From contig DAOUAE010000039.1 in the NCBI GenBank assembly GCA_034433795.1, forward strand, positions 1-64,000: a stretch of DNA of 64,000 nucleotides. The letters run 5' to 3'. The stretch comes from DAOUAE01 sp034433795. Its GTDB lineage: Bacteria > Chloroflexota > UBA6077 > FW602-bin22 > DAOUAE01. Below the pieces are notes generated by a model, which searched no databases, was not told where the DNA came from, and worked only from the letters and a program-made list of their open reading frames with translations. Made by a program: the position numbers and the translations under genes. Shown piece after piece: positions 32,927 to 41,818 of the stretch; within the stretch, counting starts at the first letter, position 1; every line of letters starts with the position of its first letter.

Positions 32927-33796
32927 TTGGACATCGGTGCCCTCTGGCACGCGGCCGTGGTCGAGCCGCTGACCCAGGCGCTGGTCGCGCTCTACGGCCT
33001 GCTGGCCGGCCTGGGCCTGCCCAGCCTCGGACTGACGATCATCGTCTTCACCGTGATCGTCCGGCTGCTGACCTTCCCGCTGACCCTCCAGCAGATCCGC
33101 TCGGCCAAGGCGATGCAGGCCCTCCAGCCCCAGTTGAAGGCGCTCCAGAAACAGTACGGTAAAGACCGGGAGCGCCTGATGCAGGAGCAGATGCGCCTCT
33201 ACCGCGAGCACCGGGTCAACCCGGCCGCCGGCTGCCTGCCTTTGCTGATCCAGATGCCGATCTGGATCGGGCTCTACTCGGCCCTGTACAACCTCACCCA
33301 CCAGGCCGACGGCTTTGTGATGCAGTTTCTCTGGCTGAACCTCTCCCAACCGGAGCACGTCAGCCTGTGGCCGCCGGCCATCCCGATCCTGACGCTGCTG
33401 ATGGGGGCGACCCAGTTCCTCTACCAGCGGATGGTCACCCCCCCGGCGATGGACGAGCAGCAGCGGATGATGAACCAGATGATGCTCTTTATGCCGCTGA
33501 TGTTCATCTACTTCGCCTTCACCGTCCCGTCGGGGCTGGTGCTCTACTGGCTGGTATCCAACCTCATCTCGATCGCCCAGCAGTACGCCCTGACACGCTG
33601 GAACCTGTTCACGGTCACACCGGTGGCCGCCGCTAGTCCGGCGGCCGCCGCGGAGACCGGGACGGCGACGACCGCTCCGTCCACACCACCGACGGTGGCG
33701 TCGGACCAGCCCGCGCGTCCGGCCGCCGAGACACCGCGTCCGGCCGGCCCCCGGCCTCTGGCCGCGCACCGCCGGAAGAAGGGCAAGCGACGCTGA
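32927..33796 (+). CDS. yidC: Membrane protein insertase YidC/Oxa1
   Basis: A 289-residue insertase of the short Gram-positive type without the large periplasmic domain. Helices lie near 25-50, 100-125, 145-165 and 185-210. The conserved LTIIVFTVIVRLLTFPLTLQ carries the hydrophilic-groove Arg. A KAMQALQPQLKALQKQYG cytoplasmic hairpin and the CLPLLIQMPIWIGLYSAL motif follow. An Ala/Thr/Pro-rich then basic C-terminus ends in KKGKRR, probably contacting ribosomes. The start is TTG with AAGGAGG upstream, an uncommon codon for an essential gene. Unlike some relatives it shows no lipobox. Confidence 0.95.
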   Translation: MDIGALWHAAVVEPLTQALVALYGLLAGLGLPSLGLTIIVFTVIVRLLTFPLTLQQIRSAKAMQALQPQLKALQKQYGKDRERLMQEQMRLYREHRVNPAAGCLPLLIQMPIWIGLYSALYNLTHQADGFVMQFLWLNLSQPEHVSLWPPAIPILTLLMGATQFLYQRMVTPPAMDEQQRMMNQMMLFMPLMFIYFAFTVPSGLVLYWLVSNLISIAQQYALTRWNLFTVTPVAAASPAAAAETGTATTAPSTPPTVASDQPARPAAETPRPAGPRPLAAHRRKKGKRR

Positions 33797-33824
33797 CCGT
33801 GGCCACCGGCGAAGGAGGCAGAGG

Positions 33825-34490
33825 GTGGAAAGCCTGGAGATCACAGCCAAGACCGTCCGCGAAGCGATTGAACGCGCACTCGCCCGCCTGGGCCGGCGCC
33901 GTGAGGAGGTCGATATCACGGTGCTCTCCGAAGGGAGCCGGGGCCTCTTCGGGCTGGGCGGTGAGGAGGCGCGCATTCTGGTCTCGGTCCGGGAGGAGCC
34001 GCCTCCCACCCTCCGGCTGCCCGAGCCGGCGGTGGTCGGGCGGGAGGTGCTGGAACACCTGCTGCGGGCGATGCATGTGCGGGCCAGGGTCGAGGTCCAT
34101 CCCGCTCCCCCCGAGACCGAGGGCGTGACGGCCGTCCTGGAGATCATCACCGACGATGAGGACCTGGGCCTGCTCATCGGCCGCCGGGGGGAAACGCTGG
34201 CCACCCTCCAGTACCTCACCAACCTCATCGTCGCCAAACGCGTCCAGCGCTGGTGCCGGCTGGTGGTCGATATCGAAGGGTACCGCGCCCGGCGCGAGCG
34301 CGCCCTGCGCAACCTGGCCCTGCGCATGGCCGAGCGCGTGCAGAGCACCGGCCAGCCGGTGACGCTCGAAGCCATGCCGCCGGCCGAACGGCGGATCATC
34401 CATCTGACCCTGGCCAACCACCCGGCGGTGACCACCGCCAGTATCGGCGAGGGCGACCAGCGTCGGGTGGTCATCTCGCCCAAGCAGTGA
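33825..34490 (+). CDS. khpB: RNA-binding protein KhpB (Jag; Jag_N-KH-R3H)
   Basis: The 221 residues hold an N-terminal Jag_N domain (about 1-52, SLEITAKTVREAIERALARL), a KH domain (about 75-150, with GLLIGRRGETLATLQYL, the GxxG-type loop) and an R3H domain (about 155-218, including MPPAERRIIH). KhpB/Jag binds RNA and influences cell elongation and division. GTG 33825 follows AAGGAGG. Its place directly after yidC is the standard one. Confidence 0.95.
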   Translation: MESLEITAKTVREAIERALARLGRRREEVDITVLSEGSRGLFGLGGEEARILVSVREEPPPTLRLPEPAVVGREVLEHLLRAMHVRARVEVHPAPPETEGVTAVLEIITDDEDLGLLIGRRGETLATLQYLTNLIVAKRVQRWCRLVVDIEGYRARRERALRNLALRMAERVQSTGQPVTLEAMPPAERRIIHLTLANHPAVTTASIGEGDQRRVVISPKQ

Positions 34491-35335
34491 CCGTGCCAGA
34501 CCTGCTCATCATCGGCCACATCACCCGCGACGTCGTCCCCGGCGGCTACGAGATCGGCGGAACGGTCTCCTACGCCGGGCTGACTGCCCAGCGCCTGGGA
34601 GCCCGGGTGGCCATCGTCACCAGCTGTGGCCCCGAGATCGACCCGGCCCGCGCCCTGCCGGGTCTGCTGGTCCACGCCGTCCCGTCGGCGGAGACCACGA
34701 CCTTCGCCAACCTCTACCACGGCGGCGAACGGACCCAGTACCTCCTGGCGGTGGCCCGACCGCTGACCGTCGCGGACGTTCCGCCCGCCTGGCGGACGGC
34801 CCCGGTCGTCCTCCTGGCGCCGGTCGCCAACGAGGTCTCGCCGGACCTGGCCCGGGCGCTCGGCGCGCGCCTTCTCGGGGCCACGCCCCAGGGCTGGCTG
34901 CGGGCCCGCGAACCCGATGGGCGGGTCCGGGCCGTGCCCTGGACCGGGGCCGAGGCCGTCCTGCCACACCTGGACGTGCTGGTCTTCAGCGAGTACGATA
35001 TCCCCGACCCGGCCCTGGTCGCCACCTACGTCGCCCAGGTCCCTTTGGTGGTCGTCACCCAGGGCGCCCGGGGCGCCACCCTCTTCCAGCACGGCCGTCC
35101 CCGGCACCTGCCAGCCTACCCGACCGTCGAGCGCGACCCCACCGGCGCCGGCGATGTCTTCGCCGCCGCCTTCCTCCTGCACCTGGCTCGGACCGGCGAC
35201 CCGGTGGCCGCCATGGTCTTCGCCCACTGCACCGCCAGCTTCGCCGTCGAGCAACCGGGCACCCGCGGGATCCCCACCGCCGAACAGGTCGCGGCCCGGC
35301 TGCGCGACTACCACCGCCGCTTCGGAGTGGATTAG
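34487..35335 (+). CDS. PfkB-family carbohydrate kinase
   Basis: A 282-residue ribokinase-like enzyme with the C-terminal ATP/anion-hole motif DPTGAGDVFAAAFLLHL (catalytic Asp in GAGD) and an N-terminal GHITRDVVPGG. It phosphorylates a sugar or nucleoside-like hydroxyl; the acceptor cannot be told. GTG 34487 overlaps the khpB stop (GTGA); GTG 34493 is a close alternative. The ParA gene begins immediately after its stop. It has no obvious link with neighbouring ribosome, membrane or threonine genes. Confidence 0.86.
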   Translation: MTVPDLLIIGHITRDVVPGGYEIGGTVSYAGLTAQRLGARVAIVTSCGPEIDPARALPGLLVHAVPSAETTTFANLYHGGERTQYLLAVARPLTVADVPPAWRTAPVVLLAPVANEVSPDLARALGARLLGATPQGWLRAREPDGRVRAVPWTGAEAVLPHLDVLVFSEYDIPDPALVATYVAQVPLVVVTQGARGATLFQHGRPRHLPAYPTVERDPTGAGDVFAAAFLLHLARTGDPVAAMVFAHCTASFAVEQPGTRGIPTAEQVAARLRDYHRRFGVD

Positions 35336-36121
35336 ATGGCCCGGGTCTACGCCATCGCCAACCAGAAAGGCGGGGTGGGCAAGACGACCACCGCCATCAA
35401 TCTGGGCGCCGCCCTGGCCGAGCAGGGCTGCCGCGTGCTGGTGGTGGACTTCGACCCCCAGGCCAACGCCACCAGCGGCCTGGGCCGCAACCCGCACCAG
35501 GAGGCCCCGTCGATCTACGAGGCGCTCCTGGACCAGGTCCCGCTGGAGGCGGTGATCGTCCCGCTGGCCCTCCCCCGGCTCGCCCTGGCGCCGGCGGCCC
35601 TCCGGCTGGCCGGGGCCGAGGTGGAGCTGGTCGGGCTCCTGGCCCGCGAGCAGCGTCTGCGACGGATCTTACGCCCGGTGCTGGGAGCCTACGATTACGT
35701 TCTCATCGACTGCCCGCCCAGCCTGGGCCTCCTCACCGTCAACGCGCTGACCGCCGCCGACGGCATCCTTATCCCGGTCCAGTGCGAGTACCTGGCCCTC
35801 GAGGGCCTGGGCCAGCTCATCCGGACCATCGACCTTATCCGCGATAATCTCAATCCGAGCCTGCGGATCGTCGGCCTGGTTCTGACCATGTTCGACGCCC
35901 GCACCAATCTGGCGCAGCAGGTGGTGGACGAGGTGCGCCGGCACTTCGGCGCTCTCGTCTTCGAGACCGTGATCCCCCGAACCGTGCGTCTCTCCGAGGC
36001 GCCGAGTTTCGGACAGCCGATTCTGCAGTACGATGCGCACTCCCGCGGCGCCCAGGCCTACCGGAGTCTGGCCGGTGAACTGCTGGCCCGCGACCGCGGG
36101 AGAGAGGGAGGGACCGCGTGA
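35336..36121 (+). CDS. parA: ParA/Soj-type chromosome-partition ATPase
   Basis: A 261-residue deviant-Walker ATPase: KGGVGKTTTAINLGAAL with the signature Lys near residue 11, VDFDPQANAT, and DYVLIDCPPSLGLLT. ParA binds DNA nonspecifically and works with ParB and parS to segregate the chromosome near the origin. Location close to rpmH-rnpA-yidC fits an origin-proximal region. No parB lies in the window, so the partner is elsewhere or the protein is a ParA-like positioning ATPase. The ATG directly abuts the preceding stop, and the next gene overlaps by GTGA. Confidence 0.9.
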   Translation: MARVYAIANQKGGVGKTTTAINLGAALAEQGCRVLVVDFDPQANATSGLGRNPHQEAPSIYEALLDQVPLEAVIVPLALPRLALAPAALRLAGAEVELVGLLAREQRLRRILRPVLGAYDYVLIDCPPSLGLLTVNALTAADGILIPVQCEYLALEGLGQLIRTIDLIRDNLNPSLRIVGLVLTMFDARTNLAQQVVDEVRRHFGALVFETVIPRTVRLSEAPSFGQPILQYDAHSRGAQAYRSLAGELLARDRGREGGTA

Positions 36122-37218
36122 ATCTGCGTATTCCTGGTCCGGTGCCGCTGCCTCCGAACGTGCTCCAGGCGATGTGCCGGCCGATGATCAACCACCGGGG
36201 GCCGGAGTTCGCCGCCATCCTCCGCGAGGTCACCGCCAACCTGAAGACGGTCTTCCAGACCCAGAACGATGTGCTGATCTTCACCGCCTCGGGGACTGGC
36301 GGGCTGGAGGCGGCCGTGGCCAACACCCTTTCGCCCGGCGACCGGGTGGTGGCCGCCTCGATCGGCTTCTTCGGCGAGCGTTTCGCCGAGATCGCCCAGC
36401 GCTTCGGCGCCCAGGTGACCCTTCTCCAGTTCCCCTACGGCCAGCCGGCCGACCCGGAGGCGGTGCGCCGCGAACTGCAGAAAGGCGGCTACCGGGCGCT
36501 CCTTGTCACCCACAACGATACCTCAACCGGCATCACCAACGACCTGGCGGCGCTGAGCGCCGTGGCCCGCGAGGCCGACGTGCTGCTCCTGGTCGACGGC
36601 GTGAGCTCGGTCGGGGCGACGCCCCTGCCGACCGACGCCTGGGGCTGCGATGTGGTGGTGACCGCCTCGCAGAAGGCGCTGATGGCCCCGCCGGGCCTGG
36701 CGATGGTCAGCGTGAGCCCCCGGGCCTGGGCCGCCCATCAGCAGGCCCGCATGCCCCGCTATTACTTCGATTTCACCCTGGCCAAAAAGTACCTGGAGAT
36801 CGGTCAGACCCCGGCCACCCCGGCCGTCTCGGTCTTCTTCGCCCTCCAGGAGTCGCTGCGCCTGATCCTGGCCGAGGGGCTGGAGAACTGGATCGCCCGC
36901 CACGCCCGGATCGCCGCCCGCACCCGCGCCGGGATCAAAGCGCTGGGGCTGCGGCTCTTCGGCGACGAGCGCTACGCCTCGAACGCGGTGACCGCGGTCG
37001 AGGCCCCACCGGGACTGGACGTGGGCCAGTTGCTGAAAGTGCTCCGCGAGGAGTTTAATATTGTTCTGGCCGGCGGTCAGGGCAGCCTGGCCGGCAAGAT
37101 CTTCCGGATCGGGCATCTGGGACTGGTGCGCGAGGAGGAGATCGACGCGGTGCTGGCCGCTCTCCGGGTCTGTCTGCCCCGGCTCGGGGTCCCGGTGCGC
37201 GCCGCGCCCCGGACCTGA
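36118..37218 (+). CDS. Class V aminotransferase (serine/alanine-glyoxylate type)
   Basis: A 366-residue PLP enzyme. The PLP-binding Lys sits in TASQKALMAPPG, with VDGVSSVGA and THNDTSTGI upstream. The start LRIPGPVPLPPNVLQAM is typical of alanine-glyoxylate and serine-pyruvate transaminases, a group that also includes enzymes acting in phosphoserine synthesis. It is coupled to parA by GTGA overlap and precedes homoserine dehydrogenase by about 60 bases. A role in serine/glycine supply beside threonine synthesis is plausible. The precise amino donor is not determined. Confidence 0.88.
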   Translation: MNLRIPGPVPLPPNVLQAMCRPMINHRGPEFAAILREVTANLKTVFQTQNDVLIFTASGTGGLEAAVANTLSPGDRVVAASIGFFGERFAEIAQRFGAQVTLLQFPYGQPADPEAVRRELQKGGYRALLVTHNDTSTGITNDLAALSAVAREADVLLLVDGVSSVGATPLPTDAWGCDVVVTASQKALMAPPGLAMVSVSPRAWAAHQQARMPRYYFDFTLAKKYLEIGQTPATPAVSVFFALQESLRLILAEGLENWIARHARIAARTRAGIKALGLRLFGDERYASNAVTAVEAPPGLDVGQLLKVLREEFNIVLAGGQGSLAGKIFRIGHLGLVREEEIDAVLAALRVCLPRLGVPVRAAPRT

Positions 37219-37277
37219 GAACCGCCCGGCCGGCGGAGAGGGCGGCCCGACGCAGCCGCCAGAGGTGAGAGACGGGT

Positions 37278-38561
37278 ATGCAGGAGATCCAGATCGGACT
37301 GCTCGGGGCCGGCGTCGTCGGCGGCGGCACGCTCCAGGCGCTGGCGCAGAAAGGCGACCGCATCGCCGCCGCCCTGGGCTGTCGGCTGCGGGTGAAGCGG
37401 GTGCTGGTCCGCGATCCGGAGAAGACCCGCGAGGTACCGGTCGACCCGGCCCTGCTCACCACCTGCCCGGAGGATATCCTCGACGACCCGGCTGTTCAGA
37501 TCGTGGTCGAACTCATCGGCGGGGAGGAGCCCGCCCGCTCCTACATCGCCCGGGCCCTGGAGCAGGGGAAGCACGTGGTCACCGCCAACAAAGAGGTGAT
37601 CGCCAAGCACGGCTTCGCCCTGCTGGCCCTGGCCCAGAAGCGCCGGGTGAATCTGTTCTACGAGGCCAGCGTCGGCGGCGGCATCCCGATCATCGCCGTG
37701 CTGCGCCGGGACCTGGTGGCCAACGAGATCAGCCAGATCCAGGCCATCATCAACGGCACGACGAACTTCATCCTGACCGAGATGGAGCAGGGGCGCGACT
37801 ACGCCGAGGCCCTGCGCCACGCCCAGCGGCTGGGCTACGCCGAACCCGACCCCCGCAACGACGTCGAGGGGATCGACGCCGCCTACAAACTGGCTATCCT
37901 GGCCACCCTGGCCTTCCGGACCAACGTCCGGCCGGAGGACATCCCCCGAACCGGCATCACCGGGCTGCACGCCAAGGACTTCCGCTACGCCCGCGAGATG
38001 GGCTACGTCATCAAACTCCTGGCCACCGCCCGACGCCTGGACGGCGAGATCGAGGCGGCCGTCCATCCGGCTCTGCTCCCGCTGGATCACCACCTGGCCA
38101 GCGTCAAAGGCGTCTTCAACGCCGTCCTCATCGATGGCGACCAGATCGATAAGCTTATGCTCTACGGCCGGGGCGCCGGCGCCCGGCCCACCTCCTCGGC
38201 CGTTCTGGCCGACATCTGTGCGGTGGCCCAGAGCATCCTGCGGGGGACGCCGGAGCCCATCGACCTCCGCACCGACGGCGCCCGGCTGCGCGACTTCGGC
38301 GAGGTCGAATCACGCTTCTATCTGCGCATGCAGGTGGCCGACCAGCCCGGCGTCCTGGCCCAGATCGCCCGCGTCCTGGGCGACGCGCGCATCTCCATCG
38401 CCTCGGTCATCCAGAAGGAGACCGACGAGAGCGCCCGCAGCGCCGAGATCGTGCTGATGACCCACCTGGCCAAAGAGCGCCGCATGGCCGAGGCCCTGGA
38501 ACAGATCAGGACCCTGCCCGTCGTGCGGCAGGTCAGCAGTTTCATCCGGGTGGCCAAGTGA
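37278..38561 (+). CDS. hom: Homoserine dehydrogenase
   Basis: A 427-residue enzyme reducing aspartate semialdehyde to homoserine. It has the N-terminal coenzyme site LLGAGVVGGGTLQAL, VTANKEVIAKHG, the signature NGTTNFIL and GYAEPDPRNDVEGIDAAYKL. A C-terminal ACT domain (about 350-427, RMQVADQPGVLAQIARVLGD) probably mediates feedback control by an amino acid. GTGA overlap couples it to thrC, and thrB follows: together they convert aspartate semialdehyde to threonine. Aspartokinase is not in the window. Confidence 0.96.
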   Translation: MQEIQIGLLGAGVVGGGTLQALAQKGDRIAAALGCRLRVKRVLVRDPEKTREVPVDPALLTTCPEDILDDPAVQIVVELIGGEEPARSYIARALEQGKHVVTANKEVIAKHGFALLALAQKRRVNLFYEASVGGGIPIIAVLRRDLVANEISQIQAIINGTTNFILTEMEQGRDYAEALRHAQRLGYAEPDPRNDVEGIDAAYKLAILATLAFRTNVRPEDIPRTGITGLHAKDFRYAREMGYVIKLLATARRLDGEIEAAVHPALLPLDHHLASVKGVFNAVLIDGDQIDKLMLYGRGAGARPTSSAVLADICAVAQSILRGTPEPIDLRTDGARLRDFGEVESRFYLRMQVADQPGVLAQIARVLGDARISIASVIQKETDESARSAEIVLMTHLAKERRMAEALEQIRTLPVVRQVSSFIRVAK

Positions 38562-39817
38562 GACTGCGCTGTATCGTCTGCCAGAGCACGTCTGCCATCA
38601 CCACCACGCTCTACCGCTGTCCCTGCGGCGGGCTCCTGGAGGTCGAGCACGACCTGGCCGCTCTGCGGGGCCAGATCAGCCGCGAGACCTTCGACCGACG
38701 GCTGGCCGTCCGCACCGGGCCCGAGGGCAGCGGGGTCTGGCGCTTCCGGGAGCTGGTCTTCCCGCTGGCCATCACCCCGGTCAGCGGCCCGGAGGGCAAC
38801 ACCAACCTCTACCGCTCACCCCGCCTGGCCGCCTGGGCCGGGCTGGACGACCTCTGGCTCAAGCACGAGGGCGAGAACCCCACCGGCTCGTTCAAGGACC
38901 GGGGGATGACGGTGGGCGTGACCCACGCCTGCGCCATCGGGGCCACCAGTGTGGTCTGCGCCTCGACCGGCAACACCGCCTCGTCGCTGGCCGCCTACGC
39001 CGCCCGGGCCGGGTTGCGCAGTTTCGTTCTGGTGCCCGAAGGGGAGATCGCCTTCGGCAAACTGGCCCAGACCCTGGCCTACGGCGCCCGGACGGTCCAG
39101 ATCCGCGGCGACTTCGACGCCGCCATGCGGCTCATCCGCCAGATCGGCGACCGCGTCTACATCCTGAACTCGATCAATCCCTTCCGCCTGGAAGGGCAGA
39201 AGACCATCGTCTTCGAACTGCTCCAGCAACTCAACTGGACACCGCCCGACTGGATCGTGCTGCCGGGCGGCAACCTGGGCAACACCGGCGCCTTCGGCAA
39301 AGCCCTGCGCGAACTGGAGACCCTGGGGCTCATCAGCCGCAAACCCCGACTGGCGGTGGTCCAGGCCAGCGGCGCCAATCCGTTCTACCGGGCCTTCCGG
39401 ACCGGCTTCCGAACCTTCGAGCCCCGTCCCGCCCGGACGGTGGCCACCGCCATCCAGATCGGCGCGCCGGTCAACTACCTCAAGGCCAAGCAGGCGGTCC
39501 TGGAGACCGATGGAGTGGTGACCGAGGTCAGCGACCAGGAGATCATGGACGCCAAGGCCCAGATCGACGCCGCCGGCATCGGCTGCGAGCCGGCCTCGGC
39601 CGCCTCGCTGGCCGGCATCCGCCGGCTGGTGGCCGAGGGCGTCATCCGCCGGGGCGACCAGGTGGTGGCGATCCTCACGGGCCACCTCCTGAAAGACCCC
39701 GGCGCCACCATCGACTACCACCTGCGCCGGCTGCCCGGCGTGGAGTCGAACGCCGCCAACGAACCGCTGGTCCTCGCCCCGGAGCCGGCGGCGCTGGAGA
39801 GGCTGCTATGCGAGTGA
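38558..39817 (+). CDS. thrC: Threonine synthase
   Basis: A 419-residue PLP enzyme making threonine from phosphohomoserine. The PLP Lys lies in NPTGSFKDRGMTVG and the phosphate loop in PGGNLGNTGAFGKAL. The N-terminus has a small zinc-ribbon-like set of Cys at 5, 8, 21 and 23 (CIVC, CPCGG), found in several threonine synthases. The start GTG overlaps the hom stop and the end overlaps thrB by ten bases. Confidence 0.96.
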   Translation: MRLRCIVCQSTSAITTTLYRCPCGGLLEVEHDLAALRGQISRETFDRRLAVRTGPEGSGVWRFRELVFPLAITPVSGPEGNTNLYRSPRLAAWAGLDDLWLKHEGENPTGSFKDRGMTVGVTHACAIGATSVVCASTGNTASSLAAYAARAGLRSFVLVPEGEIAFGKLAQTLAYGARTVQIRGDFDAAMRLIRQIGDRVYILNSINPFRLEGQKTIVFELLQQLNWTPPDWIVLPGGNLGNTGAFGKALRELETLGLISRKPRLAVVQASGANPFYRAFRTGFRTFEPRPARTVATAIQIGAPVNYLKAKQAVLETDGVVTEVSDQEIMDAKAQIDAAGIGCEPASAASLAGIRRLVAEGVIRRGDQVVAILTGHLLKDPGATIDYHLRRLPGVESNAANEPLVLAPEPAALERLLCE

Positions 39818-40743
39818 CGGTGCGGGCGCCGGCCACCTCGGCCAATCTGGGAGCCGGCTTCGACTGCCTGGGCCTGGCCCTGGCGCTCCACAACGAGATC
39901 ACCCTCGACCTCGACGCCCCGCCGGGCATCACCATCACCGGCGAGGGCGCCCGCACGCTCCCCCGTGACGAGCGCAATCTGGCCCACCGCACGGTCCGAC
40001 GCTTCTTCCAGGAGATCGGCCGGCCCCTTCCCGCCTTCGCCCTGCATCTCCACAACCGGATCCCTCTGACCGGCGGGCTGGGCAGCTCCTCAGCCACCCT
40101 GGTCGGCGCGCTGCTGGCCGCCAACGCGGTGGCCGGCCAGCCCTGCTCGACGATGGACCTTTTGACGCTGGCCTACCAGCTCGAGGGCCACCCGGACAAC
40201 GTGGCCCCCGCTCTCCTGGGCGGGTGCGTGCTGGTGGTGGTGGACGACGGCCGCCCGGTCCCGGTCCCGATCCCGCTGCCGCCGGGCCTGCGGGCGGTCA
40301 TCTTCTGCCCGCACTTCACGATACCAACCCGCGAGGCCCGGGCTCTCCTGCCGCCGGCCGTCCCCTACCGCGACGCGGTCTTCAACCTGGGCCGGGCGGC
40401 GCTCTTTGTGGCCGCCTGCACGACCGGCCGGCTCGATCTGCTCCGTCTGGCCACCCAGGACGCCCTCCACCAGCCCTATCGCCAGAAACTCTTCCCGACC
40501 ATGCCGCGCTTCTTCGAGGCGGCCTTAGCGGCCGGCGCCCTGGGGGTCTGGCTCTCCGGCGCCGGCTCGGCCCTCCTGGCCCTGACCACCACCGAGACGG
40601 CCCCGGTGGCCGCCGCCTTCGAGCACACGGCGGCCGCCACCGGGACTCCCGGACGGGTGATCGTGACCGAAATCAGCCCGACCGGCGCCCAGATCCTCAC
40701 CACGGAGAACGCCGATGTCCGCTCCGCTGGCGCTCCGCCCTGA
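39808..40743 (+). CDS. thrB: Homoserine kinase
   Basis: A 311-residue GHMP kinase phosphorylating homoserine. It starts with VRAPATSANLGAGFDCLGLA, has the ATP loop PLTGGLGSSSATLVGALLA, and the C-terminal AGALGVWLSGAGSALLAL. It overlaps thrC by ten bases and the downstream oxidoreductase gene by 29, so the last steps are tightly coupled. Confidence 0.96.
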   Translation: MRVTVRAPATSANLGAGFDCLGLALALHNEITLDLDAPPGITITGEGARTLPRDERNLAHRTVRRFFQEIGRPLPAFALHLHNRIPLTGGLGSSSATLVGALLAANAVAGQPCSTMDLLTLAYQLEGHPDNVAPALLGGCVLVVVDDGRPVPVPIPLPPGLRAVIFCPHFTIPTREARALLPPAVPYRDAVFNLGRAALFVAACTTGRLDLLRLATQDALHQPYRQKLFPTMPRFFEAALAAGALGVWLSGAGSALLALTTTETAPVAAAFEHTAAATGTPGRVIVTEISPTGAQILTTENADVRSAGAPP

Positions 40744-41797
40744 GGAGTACCGGCCAGCCCCACCGCCGGCCGACGTTCGCGAGCGCTTTGGCATCGCCAT
40801 CGTCGGCTGCGGCCAGATCGTCCGCAGCGCCCATCTGCCGGCCTACCGCGCCTTCGGTTACCGCGTCCTGGCCTGCTACGACGTTGTTCCCGAGCGGGCT
40901 GTGGCCCTGCAGCGCGAGTTCGGTATCCCCACCGTCGCCCGTCACCTCGACGAGATCCTGGAGCGCCCAGACATTCAGGTGATCGACCTCGCGGTGCCGG
41001 CCACCGAGCGGCTGCCCCTGGTCGCCCGGATCGCGGCGGCCGGCAAACATATCCTCTCTCAAAAGCCTCTGGCGATGAGCGTGGCCGAGGCCGAGGAGAT
41101 CGTCCGCCTCTGCGCCCGCGCTGGGGTGACTCTGATGGTCAACCAGCAGGCCCGCTGGGCGCCAGCCCACCGGGCACTCCGAATGCTCATCGCGCGGGGG
41201 GTGTTCGGCCACCTCTACAGCCTGGTTCACCTCAACCGGGGCAACCAGGACCGCCCCGGCACCTGGTACGTCTCGCTGCCCCATTTCACCATCGTCGACC
41301 ATGGCATCCACTATATCGACCTGGCCCGCTTCTTCAGCGGCCGGACGCCGGTGCGGGTGAAGGCCACCACGACGATGGTCCCGGGCCAGGTGGCGGTCAG
41401 TCCCATGATCTACACCATCCTCGGCGAGTACGCGCCGGAGGCCCACCTGATGACCACACTGCACTTCAACAACATCGTGCCGGCCGAGGGCCTCTACGGC
41501 TACACCTGGTACGTGGATGGGACGGCCGCCGCGGCCGTGGCCACTCACACCGAGATCACCCTCGCCCACCGCGACGACCCCATCGCCCGCCACACCCTCA
41601 CCATCCACGGCCGCTGGTTCCCCGACGCCTTTGGCGGCAGCATGGGCGAGATGCTGCTGGCGCTGGCCGAGGGGCGCGAGCCCCAGACCTCAGGACGCGA
41701 CCACCTGGCTTCACTGAGGGTCGCCTTTGCCGCCGTCGAGAGCGCCGAGACCGGCCGGACCGTCAGCCTGGACCAGATCTCAGCCGCCGGCGGCTGA
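40715..41797 (+). CDS. Gfo/Idh/MocA-family oxidoreductase
   Basis: A 360-residue NAD(P)-dependent sugar or inositol-type dehydrogenase. The Rossmann part has AIVGCGQIVRSAHLPAY and an acidic YDVV after strand 2. The EKP-like catalytic motif reads SQKPLAMSVAEA (Lys kept, Glu replaced by Gln). The C-terminal domain holds DHGIHYIDLARFF. ATG 40715 has GGAGA upstream and overlaps thrB by 29 bases. Such overlap suggests co-translation with threonine genes, yet no sugar genes are near; the substrate is unknown. Confidence 0.86.
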   Translation: MSAPLALRPEEYRPAPPPADVRERFGIAIVGCGQIVRSAHLPAYRAFGYRVLACYDVVPERAVALQREFGIPTVARHLDEILERPDIQVIDLAVPATERLPLVARIAAAGKHILSQKPLAMSVAEAEEIVRLCARAGVTLMVNQQARWAPAHRALRMLIARGVFGHLYSLVHLNRGNQDRPGTWYVSLPHFTIVDHGIHYIDLARFFSGRTPVRVKATTTMVPGQVAVSPMIYTILGEYAPEAHLMTTLHFNNIVPAEGLYGYTWYVDGTAAAAVATHTEITLAHRDDPIARHTLTIHGRWFPDAFGGSMGEMLLALAEGREPQTSGRDHLASLRVAFAAVESAETGRTVSLDQISAAGG

Positions 41798-41818
41798 GAC
41801 GGCGGAAAAATCCCGCGC

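Noticed and set aside
32483..35497. A 1004-codon open frame on the minus strand
   Set aside because: It is antisense to rnpA, yidD, yidC, khpB and the PfkB kinase, all certain genes, and shows no domain.
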